Origin: Pseudogymnoascus destructans
Taxonomy: Eukaryota; Ascomycota; Leotiomycetes; Thelebolales; Thelebolaceae
Assembly (NCBI RefSeq): GCF_001641265.1
Contig: NW_020167521.1
Location: 558,001-622,000 of the forward strand
Length of the DNA: 64,000 nucleotides
Reading direction: 5' to 3'
This document shows, one piece after another, positions 54,402 to 64,000 of the stretch; the first letter of the stretch is position 1; each line of letters starts with the position of its first letter. Below the pieces are notes generated by a model. That model ran no database searches and was not told where the DNA came from. It saw nothing but the letters and a program-made list of their open reading frames with translations. The translations under genes were made by a program, and so were the position numbers.

Positions 54402-54697
54402 GACACCCTACAGGATGGAACTGTAAGAACTGTTAGAACTCATACAGTTCCTACAGTTCCTACAGTGCCGAGTGGGTCACGCTATAGGACCCTATGACTG
54501 TAATGCTGACTTCTAAATGATAGAAGACACAGAGGTTTCTTGCATAAGGTTGGCTTGACAGAGGAGGCAGGGGATTAGACACAAAGACTTTCCAAGTAAC
54601 ACGTTACAGTATTGTAAAGAATACTATATTGAGTTGAGCACGAAGCTCCTATCTAAGGAAATACTATCTACTTATATAGTGGCGTCGTGCCAAAGGG
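54402..54697. repeat. Rearranged LTR pieces in opposed orientation
   Basis: 54402-54465 matches the first part of the LTR at 54942-55267 in direct orientation; 54499-54697 matches its remaining about 199 bp in inverted orientation. The inverted arms (54499-54697 and 55068-55267) enclose the palindromic repeats. Confidence 0.8.
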
Positions 54698-54701
54698 ATA
54701 T

Positions 54702-54902
54702 CTGTGGATAACATGGATAACATAATATCCATGATATCCAATGTTATCCATCACCTGATATTCTGTGGATCCCCATGGATAACATGGATAACATAATATC
54801 CAAGATATCCAATGTTATCCATCACATGACATTCTGTGGATCGCTGTGGATAACATGGATAACATAATATCCATTATATCCAATGTTATCCATCACGTGA
54901 GG
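54702..54902. repeat. Three tandem units of a palindromic repeat
   Basis: Units at 54702-54762, 54763-54833 and 54834-54902 each start ctgtgga and contain tggataacatggataaca followed by its near-inverse (ggatatcc..aatgttatcca). Each unit is itself an imperfect palindrome of about 46 bp. The unit spacers differ by single bases (cacctgat, cacatgac, cacgtgag). Confidence 0.85.
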
Positions 54903-54941
54903 TTGCAGCCGTAAGCGCTAGCCATAGCACTAGCACTTAGC

Positions 54942-55267
54942 TGTAACAATGACGCCCTGTAGGATGGAACTGTAAGAACTGTTAGAACTCATACAGTTCC
55001 TACAGTTCCTATAGTTCCTTAGGGTGGAACTACAAGAACTGTTAGAACTTGTACAGTTCCTTACAGTTCCCTTTGGCACGATGCCACTATATAAGTAGAT
55101 AGTTATTTCTTAGATAGGAGCTTTGTGCTCAACTCAATATAGTATTCTTTACAATACTGTAACGTGTTACTTGGAAAGCCTTTGTGTTTAATCCCCTGCC
55201 TCCTCTGTCAAGTCAACCTTATGCAAGAAACCTCTGTGTCTTCTATCATTTAGAAGTCAGTGTTACA
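54942..55267 (-). repeat. LTR with TGTAACA/TGTTACA ends
   Basis: 326 bp starting tgtaaca and ending tgttaca, with a TATA-like cttatatag on the minus strand and several copies of 'ggaactgta' motifs. It adjoins a minus-strand gag relic on its right, so it would be that element's 3' LTR. Confidence 0.7.
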
Positions 55268-55299
55268 CTCCCATGCTTTGTCGTTATACTTCTCTAGGT

Positions 55300-56345
55300 C
55301 TCCTATGCATTCCTAGTAGTAGTTCTTGACTGTAGTTGAATTCTTAAGATTTGCCATCTTCGTAATGCTTGTCTTAATCTGTTCTGTTTGTTGGTTCTCT
55401 AACTCCATAACTGCTTCGCAACTACCGAACGTCTCATGAGTGCTGTTTAAGCACTTGTAGTAGTTGCACAAGTCTTCCCTTCGATCTTCAAATATAATCT
55501 AGCATAGAAGCTTCTAAAGCGAGTTTTTGTATAAAACCTCAATTCTTTCTAGATTTGCTCTGCTCTTGCTCTCCTTGATTTTTTCGTTTGCAAACTTAGT
55601 CATAGTTCGCATGATCTTCGTATATTGTGGTGATAGAGATGGTTTTGGCGCTAATTCGTCAAAAGCCTCTTGTTCTAAGGGGGTAAGCGATTCTGGTTCT
55701 GATTGTTTGCTTGCATTGCCTCCTCTTCAGTGTCTTCACTGTTCATGTTCTAATTAGGCATTCTGATAAATGTGGTGTTAAGTTGTCTGCCTTTCTTGCT
55801 AAGTGGCATTGAGCTGTTGCCATACTTTTGTCTATAGTTCCCTTTCTTTGATTGCTTGCACTTTCGCACCATGTATCTAGGCTTGTTGCAATTGAAGTAG
55901 AGCCGTTCCTTAAGCTGTTGCTCCTTGTTAGGGCTGTGTAGGCGGTTGCCTTCCTTGAAGGTGGCATTGAGTTCCATAGGGTCTAACCATCAGTTGTCTC
56001 GAGAATGGTTGTCTCTCTTTCGACCTTCGTTACCTCGATACTTGTAACTCTTCTTTGGGTTGTCGTAAGTTTGTTGTTCCTTCTAGAACCCATACAGCTG
56101 GATGTCAATCTGGACTGTATGTTCGATGAGCAAGACCATGTCTTTTGGTTGATGTTCTATACACGCAAGATCCATATGGACATGTCTCTTTAGTCCACAA
56201 CAATAGTGGCTAATGAGCGTGTGGGTATCCTAATTGGTTTAGTTGCCATATCTTGGAATTCTGTAGTGTATGTGAGGGCCCTACTAGTCTGCTTTAGTTT
56301 GTGCAGGCGGACGCTCGATGGAAATGAAAGTGATAATTTCCGACT
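55300..56345 (-). pseudogene. Gag relic with no pol before its LTR
   Basis: Minus-strand fragments of a retrotransposon gag: 'TYTTEFQDMATKPIRIPTRS' (56210-56290), 'IEHTVQIDIQLYG', 'DPMELNATFKEGNRLHSP', a degenerate knuckle 'FNCNKPRYMVRKC' (His lost), then a Glu/Gln-rich tail that runs to the LTR at 55267. No protease, RT or integrase coding lies between gag and LTR. Many frameshifts. Confidence 0.65.
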
Positions 56346-57320
56346 ACGAAGAGATCACCGATACGCCATCGAACAAGTGCTCTAAACAGAATAGGTCGAA
56401 GTCTAGAGTTGAATGACTTCTATGGCCATTGAGGATAAGATGTGTAATTTTCCTTGTATAATAAAGAACAGTGGAAGTGCAATGCCAGCAGCTGAAATTG
56501 TCTCTATAACTGTAAGTCTTTGTCTGTTCCCTGGAGCTTGTATATAAAGCTATAAATATTAGAATATAAAGTAAGATAAGTAGAAACAACTTACCTCCTT
56601 TACTATAGATGGTACCAACACATGTTCACCAGTGCTCATTCCTACATGGAATCCCACTTCATCAAAGTTGTAGATATCACCTGCAGTAATATCTAGTTGA
56701 TTACACACATCTTTAAATTCATAAAACCATTCTTTAATAGCTGATACTTCATGAGATGCAACCCGTGCTGCTTCAATTGGCTGGGTTTTTATTGTATGGA
56801 AGTTGTGTTGTTGTGTCTTAATCCATGTCTGGAACCACCGTTATGACGGTGGTGCAAACGTTGGAGTTTCTGCTGCACGTAGTTGGCAGATGGCACTGAA
56901 CACCATAGGCTTAGTTGCACCGTACGCATTTTCGTATGAGCGTTAGATGTATCTTTGTATAGCTGTAACTTGTACATCAGACAGTACTCTGTTCTGGCCT
57001 CCGCGTGGCACAGCGGTGCGTTGTGGTGATGCGCGTCGTTGTCGTAGTCGTATAGTCCGGAGCGTACTTGGGTTTACTCTGTACATCCGTGCTACTGTAG
57101 CACTCTTCTCTGTTGGGTTTTCATTTAAAAATTCAATGGCATTTAAAAGAGCTTCATTTTTATTTATTTCAACTACCGGCATAGTTGTGGTTGTAGTTGT
57201 GCTCGTTGTCGGTCGTGTTCATGGTCGTCGGAGTCCGCTCCCGAAGTGTCCCATAATCGCTTTCGCGTCCTAGTTCGCTTTCGCCAACCGCCTCCAGGCG
57301 GTGGTTTGAGAACCAACGAT
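56346..57320 (-). pseudogene. Pogo-type transposase relic (5' half)
   Basis: Starts at ATG 57180-57182 ('MPVVEINKNEALLNAIEFLN', 'VARMYRVNPSTLRTIRLRQR') with a psq helix-turn-helix, continues through the CENP-B-like region ('ENAYGATKPMVFSAI', 'QPIEAARVASHEVSAIKEWF') to the first catalytic region 'GDIYNFDEVGFHVGMSTGEH', then an apparent intron (GTAAGT near 56595) and 'ISAAGIALPLFFIIQG'. The 3' half is lost at about 56345. The right end (57320) begins atcgttggt next to TA and carries a hairpin (ccaccgcctggaggcggt) followed by 'ggcgaaagcga', matching the terminal layout of the element at 50537-52364. Confidence 0.72.
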
Positions 57321-57725
57321 TAATAAGAGAATGGAATCAGGTCAATTGCTAGGGTTGACTATAAATCCCCTGTCCATGAGGCAGAATGTGACCCTTTGAA
57401 AGATTACAGCCACTACTGCTGCACTGAGACAGCTTGGTGTGCTACACGACATGTAATTTGTAATACACACCCCAGGCATTCTTCCTAACGATTGCACACG
57501 ACCTCACATCAATCTCGCCAAAACAAACAGACAGGTACACCTCATCTTTTCTACAATGTATACAGAATGACTTTCTAATCGAACAAAATGGCATCATGTA
57601 CAGCACATCATGTACAGCACGTCTCTATGCATCATCAAGACCGCCAAGCGCGCGCGTATAAGCAATGTATGTATGGGCACATTTCCAACTATACAACTCC
57701 AATAACCTCTCCACCACGGGCTGCT
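57321..57725. other. 3' flank of the acyl-CoA synthetase gene
   Basis: No gene recognised; probably the 3' UTR and terminator region of the minus-strand gene that ends at 57726. Confidence 0.5.
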
Positions 57726-59924
57726 CTACAGTCTCGGCTTGCTCTTGGACTTCTCCTCCTCCAGCGCCTCGGCGTACATCCTGTCCAGCTCATCCCTGAA
57801 CATCTTGGCTACCTTCGGTCTCTTCATCTTAAGACTGCATCAAAAAAAGTTAGCGAACTGTCCAGTCCTCACAGAGGTGGAGGGGGGGGATAAAACTCAC
57901 GTAGGCGTCAAAGTCTCATTATCAATCGAGAACGGCTCAAGCGCCAAATGCACCTTCCTAACCCTCTCCCAGTTGTTAAACTGGGCCTTCTTCCCAATCT
58001 TCTCCAGCTCCACCAAAAACGCCCTAGTAACCCTCTGATCCTTACACGCCTCCCGGACCGCCGCCGCATCCAGGGGATCAATGCTCTTCTTCAAGATCGC
58101 GCTCGCGAACGGCGCAAACGCCATCGGATCCACGCCGAACACCGACACCAGGAACGCCTCGGTGCTGTCGCCGTGCACGAACGCGATGTTGGCCAGGTTC
58201 GTGTTGGCGAGGTACACGTTCTCGAGGCGCTCGGGGGAGACGTACTCGCCCTGCGCGAGCTTGAGGAGGTTCTTGACGCGGTCGACGATCTTGATGCGGC
58301 CGCGGCTGTCGATCTCGGCGATGTCGCCGGTCTTGAACCAGCCGTCGGATGTCATGGCCTTGGCGGTCTCGGCGGGGTCGCGGTAGTACTCGCGGAAGAG
58401 GGCGGTGGTCTTGACGAGAAGCTCGCCGCGGGGGTTGGGCTTGTCGGTCACCAGGTACTCCATGTCGGGGACGGAGGAGAGGCAGACCTCGACGGAGGGA
58501 AGGACACCGCCGGAGTTACCGGTGGAAGTGTCCGAGTCCATCTGGCACGAGCCGATGGCGTACGTCTCAGTCATGCCGTAGCCCTGCTTAATTGGGTTTC
58601 CGAACGCCGCGCGCAGCAGCGTGTGAAGCTGGGGGTCAATGGGCGCCGATCCGGAGACCATGCGTTTGGAGTTCTGCAGGCCGAAAGCCGAGCGCAGCTT
58701 AGGGGTGTACAGGCGATCGTAGACGGCGTGGAAGACAGTAGCCTCGCCCTCAGGCTTACGCAGGTTCGCCAGCTTGGTGTTGACGACGTGGCGGCCCATG
58801 ACGCCCTTGAGACCCTCAGCCTCGAGAGCCTGGGAGCGGATGGCACCGCCGAAGCGGTTGTACAAGCGCGGCACGGAGACGAAGCCAGTGGGCTTGAGCT
58901 CTTTCATGTCGTCGACGAGGCCGACGATGTCGCCGCAAAAGTACCCAATGGAGGAGCCGCAGAGCAGGGCGCCGCCCTCGGTGACGCGCTCGTAGATGTG
59001 GGCGAGCGGGAGGTAGGACATGACGATGTCGTTGGGGGTGCCGTGGGACACAAACCTGCCGGTCGAGACGGCGGCCAGGGCGTTGGCCTGGGTGAGGACG
59101 ACACCCTTGGGATTGCCGGTCGTGCCGGAGGTGTAGTTGATGGTGATGATATCGTCAGGCTGGGGTGGGTTCATTGGGATAGATGATTTGGCACCGAGCT
59201 CCTCGACATCGCCGATGTAGTGGATAGCAACACCGACCTCCTTGCCGAGGGTGTTGAGCAGCTCGGCCATGGAGTTACCTGGCTTATCCGCACCATTGAG
59301 TGGGTCCAGGCAGATAATCAGCTTCATGGACGGCACTCTCGGCGCGAGCTTCAGCAGCAGCGGGATATGCGGCAAGCTGGTAACCACACACGCCAGCCCC
59401 GCGTGGTTGATGATATACTCCGTCGTCTCCGGGCCCAGGGTATCGTAGATGGACACGGTGAAGAGGGACTGCGACATGCACCCCAGATCCGCAATCTGCC
59501 ACTCCGGCCTGTTCTGGCACCACAGCCCAACACCATACTTATCCCCCGTAACCCCAACCCCCTTATGCAGCTCGACGACGCCAGCGCCGAAGTTGCGACG
59601 CCTCTCCGCAACCTGCGCATACGTCTCCCACGTATACTTGCCCCACGTCTTCTTGGCGGCGTCGTAGCCGCGCTGCCCCAGACAGCGACGGCCCGCGTAC
59701 TTCTTGGCCGAGGCCTCGAAGACGTCGTGCGCGGTGTGCAGCGACGGGTCAATGGTCGAGAAGAGCGGGCCGCTCTGGAACTTCCAGTGCCGGTACACGG
59801 CGCTGCGGCCTTCGATGGCGGTGCCGGGGAGGGCGACGGAGTAGGGCTTCAGGCCTGGTGGGGGGGAGGCCAGCTGCTTGTAGTTGGCATCCTGGTCTTT
59901 GGTGAGGTGGAAGGCGGTCGACAT
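57726..59924 (-). CDS. faa1: Long-chain fatty acid-CoA ligase
   Basis: Activates long-chain fatty acids to acyl-CoA using ATP. Exon 1 57901-59924 and exon 2 57726-57834 with a 66-nt intron (GTGAGT...GCAG, phase 2); 710 residues, normal for Faa1/Faa4-type enzymes. ATP/AMP-binding signature 'INYTSGTTGNPKGVVLTQAN' (about 275), 'GSAPIDPQLHTLL', adenylation motif 'QGYGMTET', hinge region 'GWFKTGDIAEIDSRGRIKIV' and FACS motif 'DRVKNLLKLAQGEYVSPERL'. The spliced C-terminus reads 'TLTPTLKMKRPKVAKMFRDE' and ends 'KSKPRL'. No peroxisomal PTS1, so a cytosolic/ER or lipid-droplet location is more likely than peroxisomal. The start is the ATG at 59922-59924. Confidence 0.95.
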
Positions 59925-60762
59925 TGTGGCGGTTTAGTTGGGTAGCCTGTGAGGATGAGGAGTGGTTAGCTGGGGGGCTGTTTGTTATTGGTTTGGAAGA
60001 AGGGTTGCCCTTCTTCATGGCTTCTTTCTTTCTTTCGTTCTTCTCCAATTGCGGGGATGGCGGGACTTACAGAGCGAAGTGTATCACAGGAAGTCGCAAT
60101 GCCAAAAAAGTGAGACAGGCTTCGACAAAGAAGAAACACGAAAAGAGAGAATAGATCTCGAGAGAGCGTAGGTATTTGAAAAAGGAGAAGGAGGAGGGAT
60201 ATGTGCAGGAGGAGATGAGATAGTATAACTATGAAGAGTAGTATGAAACTCTCGTCGTCCGCACGCTTTGCTTTTTGGGGGTGTGCGGCCGGACCTCCGA
60301 CCATTTCGAACTTATCGCAGGGACCGAGGCTCGGCCGATTTGCTGAGGATTTATGGAGCGCTAATTGGACTAGAAGTTTGTTCTCCACCCAATAATGAAC
60401 GTCACCACTCACGAATTGTGCAGAGTGTGGAGAGTGTTAGCTCGTGGCATTCATGTGAAAGCGAGGGTTGGGGATTTTTGGTGTGGGGTAACAAATTCCA
60501 GTAGGCAGGTTGGTTGTATCCTAAAGAAGACTGTACTGTAAGAAATTGTCTGTACCTACCGAGTATATCTCCGTATGGGATGGGATGTGTGATGCGCTCC
60601 GGTGGTGAAATGGTTCTTCAGCTGGGAATACAGATGTACGTGTTGGTGGCGAATAGGATGGATGGGTGAGGGGCGCCGTGTACACATACACCCATAAAAT
60701 CTTTCATTCATTCGCTATCGCGACGACTTACATCCATCTCATCAGATAACCCCCCAACCCGC
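59925..60762. other. Intergenic between two minus-strand genes
   Basis: Promoter and leader of the acyl-CoA synthetase, then the 3' flank of the sulfhydrylase gene. No gene or repeat recognised. Confidence 0.5.
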
Positions 60763-62409
60763 TCAAACAGCAACCACAACCTCCGCCTCCTTCACCCCCT
60801 CGGCAGCAACATCTTTATTCCCCTCTTTCCCCCCCTCGGTCCTCGCCGCCGCCGCAGCAGCAAACGACTGCTCAAAATCCCCAATAATATCATCAATATG
60901 CTCCGTCCCCACCGAGATCCTAATCAAATCCTCCGTCGCCCCCGACGCAATCTTCTCCTCATCGCTCAACTGCTCATGCGTCGTCGACCACGGATGAATC
61001 GCCAACGTCTTCGAGTCCCCCACATTCGCCAAGTTGGAAATCAACTTAAACCCATCCACCACCTGGCTCCCCGCCGCGCCGCCGCCCTTAACACCGAAGC
61101 TCAGCATGCCGCCGAAGCCGCGCGCGAGGTACTTCTTCGCGTTCTCGTGGGTGGGGTGGCTCTCCAGCCCGGGGTACGAGACCCAGGACACATGCGCGTT
61201 CTTCTCCAACCAGCGCGCGAGCGCCAGCGCGTTCTGGCCGTGGCGCTCGGCGCGCAGGGAGAGCGTCTCAACGCCCTGGATGAGCTGGAATGCCGCGAAG
61301 GGGCTTAGGCAAGCTCCAACATCGCGGAGGACATCGACGCGCGTGCGGATCGCGAAGGTGATCGGGCCAAACGTCTCCCAGAACTTGAGGCCGTGGAAGC
61401 CGGGGGCCGGCTCCACCATCTCGGGGAACTTGGCCGCGGCCTTGCCCCAGTCGAATTTTCCACTGTCAACGATCACGCCACCGATGGTGGTGCCGTGGCC
61501 GCCAATCCATTTCGTAGCGCTGTGGACCACGATATCGGCACCGTGGTCGATGGGGCGGCAGAAGTAACCCCCAGCGCCAAAGGTGTTATCAACCACCAAC
61601 GGGATCCCCGCATCGTGCGCGACCTTAGCCAGGGCCTCGAAGTCAGGGACGCTGTACTTTGGGTTACCGATGCTCTCGATGAAGACAGCCTTCGTCTTCT
61701 CATCAATGGCGGCGGCGAAGTTGGCGGGGTCGTTGCCGGCCACGAATTTAGTGGTTATGCCTAGGCGCGGGAGGAGGACCTTGAGCTGGTTGTAGGTACC
61801 GCCGTAGAGGGCGGAGGTGGACACGATGTTGTCGCCGGACTTGGCGAGGGCGGCGAAGGCCATGAATTGTGCGGCGGCGCCGGAGGAGGAGGCGACGGCT
61901 GCGACGCCGCCTTCGAGGGCGGCGATGCGCTTCTCGAAGACATCGACGGTTGGCTGGGGGGGGTTAGCGGGGGGTTGTTGGGGGTGTGGAGATGCTGGTA
62001 GCAGTGACAGCTAACAAGCAGGGCGGTGACATACGTTACCGATACGGCTGTAGATGTTCCCGGACTCTTTCAGGGCGAACAGCCTCGCGCCGTGGGCCGA
62101 GTCATTGAAGGTAAAGCTCTGTACGACCCGTCAGCACTTTATCACCATCAGAAGTCCTCGTCCCCCGGATCCCAGGTATTTCCTTACCGTAGTCGCATAA
62201 ATTGGCACCGCGCGCGCATTCGTCGTTGGGTCTGGCTCCTGGCTAAATCATCTAGTCAGCTTCTCAAGTCCCTGCCTCCATTTCTTGGGAATGGAGGGGA
62301 GCGTTGGTTCAGTAATCGCCCTCCCACCACGATAATCCCACCACGATAAGACGACTTACCCCGCATGTAACTGTAACGTCTCAAAGTTCTTGCTGAGTCC
62401 CTCTGCCAT
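60763..62409 (-). CDS. cysD: O-acetylhomoserine sulfhydrylase (homocysteine synthase)
   Basis: PLP enzyme making homocysteine from O-acetylhomoserine and sulfide (yeast Met17; Aspergillus CysD). Four exons: 62360-62409, 62188-62242, 62035-62118, 60763-61953, introns of 117, 69 and 81 nt with consistent phase; 459 residues. The spliced N-terminus 'MAEGLSKNFETLQLHAGQEP' is typical. Motifs: 'SRIGNPTVDVFEKRIAALEG', 'SALYGGTYNQLKVLLPRLGI', 'VVDNTFGAGGYFCRPIDHGA', and the PLP-binding Lys in 'SATKWIGGHGTTIGG'. C-terminal 'HPWSTTHEQLSDEEK' and 'RISVGTEHIDDI' are conserved. There is a species-specific Ala/Glu-rich tail of about 35 residues ('AAAAAARTEGGKEGNKD'). Expression of such genes is normally controlled by sulfur supply; no site was identified here. 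Confidence 0.95.
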
Positions 62410-62844
62410 GATTGCTGTCTATAACTTGTCGTAAAAAGCTATATAAAAGGTATGTAATATACTCGAGGTATTAGAGTAGTCTTGCAAGGTCTGGGAAGCT
62501 TTTTGTAGGGCTGGGGCAGGGAAGGAGGTTTATGATTGAAGATGAAAGGGCTAAAGGCGATGTCGGCGGCACGCAACGCGGCTGCGTCCCGTCGATCACG
62601 CAATAAGGGTCACCACCCTCCAGGCCACCCAACAGAAAACCGAGTTGAGTGGCTCTAGCTCCCTCCAACCTCCCCCCTCAATCTCAAACACCCCAACATC
62701 ACCACCAATGGAACAAAAATATGAGGACTCCTAAACATGCAAAAACCCAAGAACGGGATAGACAGAGAGTGTCAGAAAAAAGAAAAAAAAAAAAAAAAAA
62801 AAAAAGGCGCCCACCCGTCCCCTGAATGACGACACTAGAAAGAT
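62410..62844. other. Upstream region of the sulfhydrylase gene with poly-A tract
   Basis: No gene recognised. Includes a poly-A run of about 22 (62784-62805) adjoining a minisatellite. Confidence 0.5.
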
Positions 62845-63345
62845 GTTGAAGAAATAAGATAGTAAGTAAGTAGACTGGGAGGGAAGATGGGTGGTAGTAG
62901 TAAGTAAGTAGCTTGGGAGGGAAGATGGTAGTAAGATATAAGATAGTAAGTAAGACAGTAAGTAAGTAGACTGGGAGGGAAGAAGTAAGTAAGATAGTAA
63001 GTAAGTAGATTGGGAGGGAAGATAGTAAGTAAGTAGATTGGTAGGGAAGATGGTAGTAAGATAGTAAGTAAGTAGACTAAGGGAAGATGGGTGGTAGTAG
63101 TAAAGTAAGTAGCTTGGGAGGGAAGATGGTAGTAAGATATAAGATAGTAAGTAAGATAGTAAGCAAGACAGTAAGTAAGTAGACTGGGAGGGAAGATAGT
63201 AAGTAAGTAGATTGGTAGGGAAGATGGTAGGAAGATAGTAAGTAAGTAGAAGGGAAGATGGGTGGTAGTAGTAAGTAAGTAAGTAGCTTGGGAGGGAAGA
63301 TGGTAGTAAGATGGTAAGTAAGTTGGAGGGAGACAAGTTGCCAAG
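62845..63345. repeat. Minisatellite of taag and gggagggaagat units
   Basis: About 500 bp of imperfect tandem units built from (g)taagtaagta, gactgggagggaagat and ggtagtag, arranged in longer repeats of about 60-100 bp. The minus strand gives an open but meaningless Leu/Tyr/Ser-rich frame. Confidence 0.92.
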
Positions 63346-63799
63346 AGGTGAGAAGTCATTTCAGCGTTTTGTTGGTGGTGAAGTTGATGGAGAAGAAGGA
63401 GAGATGTTATTAACAATATCGACAGCTTATTATTAATGTATATACGTATAGATGGACACATTAATAACGAACATAATTAATTCTGCATCACCCGCATCAC
63501 CACCACTGAGACCCTCATCTCCGCCGCTGCCAACACCACGTCTCCGGAACCGCCTTCACCATCACCGTCGCTAATACCAGAAACGAATGAATTCATCCAC
63601 TTATCACCACCCCAGGTACCCACAATACCCTCCCAGCCTCTCTCCACCCGCCTCCCTACCCATTGATCATTATTGATCATTGATCCATCAATCCTACCTG
63701 CCCCCCAAAAAAAACCACCACTTCCCCAACGACCACCACCTCATCTTCCTAATCTCCCACCACGACCGGAGCCCGCAATCGACAAACACCACGACGACG
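63346..63799. other. Promoter and leader of the last gene
   Basis: No gene recognised; the AC-rich stretch just before 63800 is probably the 5' leader. Confidence 0.5.
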
Positions 63800-64000
63800 A
63801 TGGGCTGCGCATTCCTCTCCCCCCTCCGCGTCTTGCAGCTCGTCACCGCGAGCGCTGTGCTCATCCTCTCTTCATATGGTACGCCCCCTTCCCCCCCCTT
63901 TTGCGCGCGACCCCGAGTTTGGCGCGGGCGGGTGCTAGTTCGGCGTGGACTGCTGGCGGTAGTGGTATCGGGAGAGTGGTGTGATATAGATAGGGGGACG
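63800..64000 (+). CDS. First exon of a putative membrane or secreted protein (partial)
   Basis: ATG at 63800-63802 opens 'MGCAFLSPLRVLQLVTASAV' followed by 'LILSSYG', a hydrophobic N-terminal segment, up to a GTACGC donor at 63879 (exon 63800-63878, phase 1). The rest lies beyond the window. It could be the first transmembrane helix of a small multi-pass fungal membrane protein or a signal anchor; the family cannot be named from 26 residues. Confidence 0.5.
   Translation, partial: MGCAFLSPLRVLQLVTASAVLILSSYGTPPSPPFCARPRVWRGRVLVRRGLLAVVVSGEWCDIDRGT

Noticed and set aside
56825..56865. Palindrome ccaccgttatgacggtgg as another transposon end
   Set aside because: It lies inside the pogo transposase coding relic, where homologous proteins have the matching 'PP..RWFQ' segment, so it is more likely coding sequence than an inserted terminus.
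57948..59186. 412-codon plus-strand frame opposite the acyl-CoA synthetase
   Set aside because: Shadow frame produced by strong third-position GC bias on the real strand; no recognisable domain.
62731..63461. Leu/Tyr/Ser-rich frames of 201-208 codons over the minisatellite
   Set aside because: Translation of tandem repeats whose unit has no stop; not a protein family.
1..64000. tRNA or rRNA genes
   Set aside because: I looked for T-loop-like gttcra motifs and conserved rRNA cores and found none in a plausible cloverleaf context; a covariance-model scan would be decisive.

Overview
The window is nuclear DNA of a filamentous ascomycete (Pezizomycotina). The genes have short introns (mostly 47-80 nt) with GTRAGT-type donors. 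The host gene set is typically fungal: a copper-fist regulator, a PTH11-like receptor, a HET-domain gene, a Nrd1/Seb1-type CID-RRM protein and O-acetylhomoserine sulfhydrylase. The transposons are Ty3/gypsy chromoviruses, pogo/Fot1/Tigger, Tc1 and hAT, many carrying stop codons of the kind made by C-to-T change. A Leotiomycete-like fungus would fit, but I cannot fix the lineage from the sequence alone.

Layout. 1-3.2 kb: decayed transposon remains. 3.3-5.0 kb: MFS transporter (-). 6.3-20.7 kb: a nested complex in which a PTH11-like receptor fragment is fused to a 5'-truncated gypsy element (element A, +). Element A carries an antisense accessory gene and a 3' LTR, and is itself split by a complete, very young gypsy element (element B, -, 936-bp LTRs, 5-bp target duplication). 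Element A ends inside a truncated kinase gene. 21.3-25.5 kb: EFM7-like methyltransferase (-) and copper-fist transcription factor (+), each with an apparent homopolymer frameshift. 26.5-27.3 kb: Tigger-type remnants. 27.5-35.4 kb: a gene-dense stretch with a DCAF4-like WD40 protein (-), a Seb1/Nrd1-like termination factor (-) and mitochondrial citrate synthase (+). 36.0-38.7 kb: a hAT element with clear TIRs and an 8-bp target duplication, damaged by one stop codon. 39.2 kb: a small secreted cysteine protein (+). 39.8-44.3 kb: gypsy and pogo fragments plus a 9-bp satellite. 44.9-49.3 kb: a large WD40 protein that may belong to the Raf1/DIM-9 heterochromatin class. 49.9-57.3 kb: a HET-domain pseudogene broken by a pogo element and a solo LTR, followed by Fot1 remains, palindromic repeats, a gag relic beside an LTR, and a second pogo relic. 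57.7-62.4 kb: long-chain acyl-CoA synthetase (-) and O-acetylhomoserine sulfhydrylase (-). 62.8-63.3 kb: minisatellite. 63.8 kb to the end: first exon of a gene that continues outside the window.

The host genes are mainly housekeeping (TCA cycle, fatty-acid activation, sulfur assimilation, transcription termination, protein methylation) with no evident shared pathway or cluster. The observations most worth following are: the antisense three-exon gene carried by element A; related inverted-repeat sequences inside two introns of the DCAF4-like gene; a pogo subfamily whose termini carry a near-terminal hairpin; a triplicated palindromic repeat flanked by LTR sequence in opposite orientations; and the receptor-gag chimera. 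Exon boundaries were worked out by hand from splice signals and reading phase.
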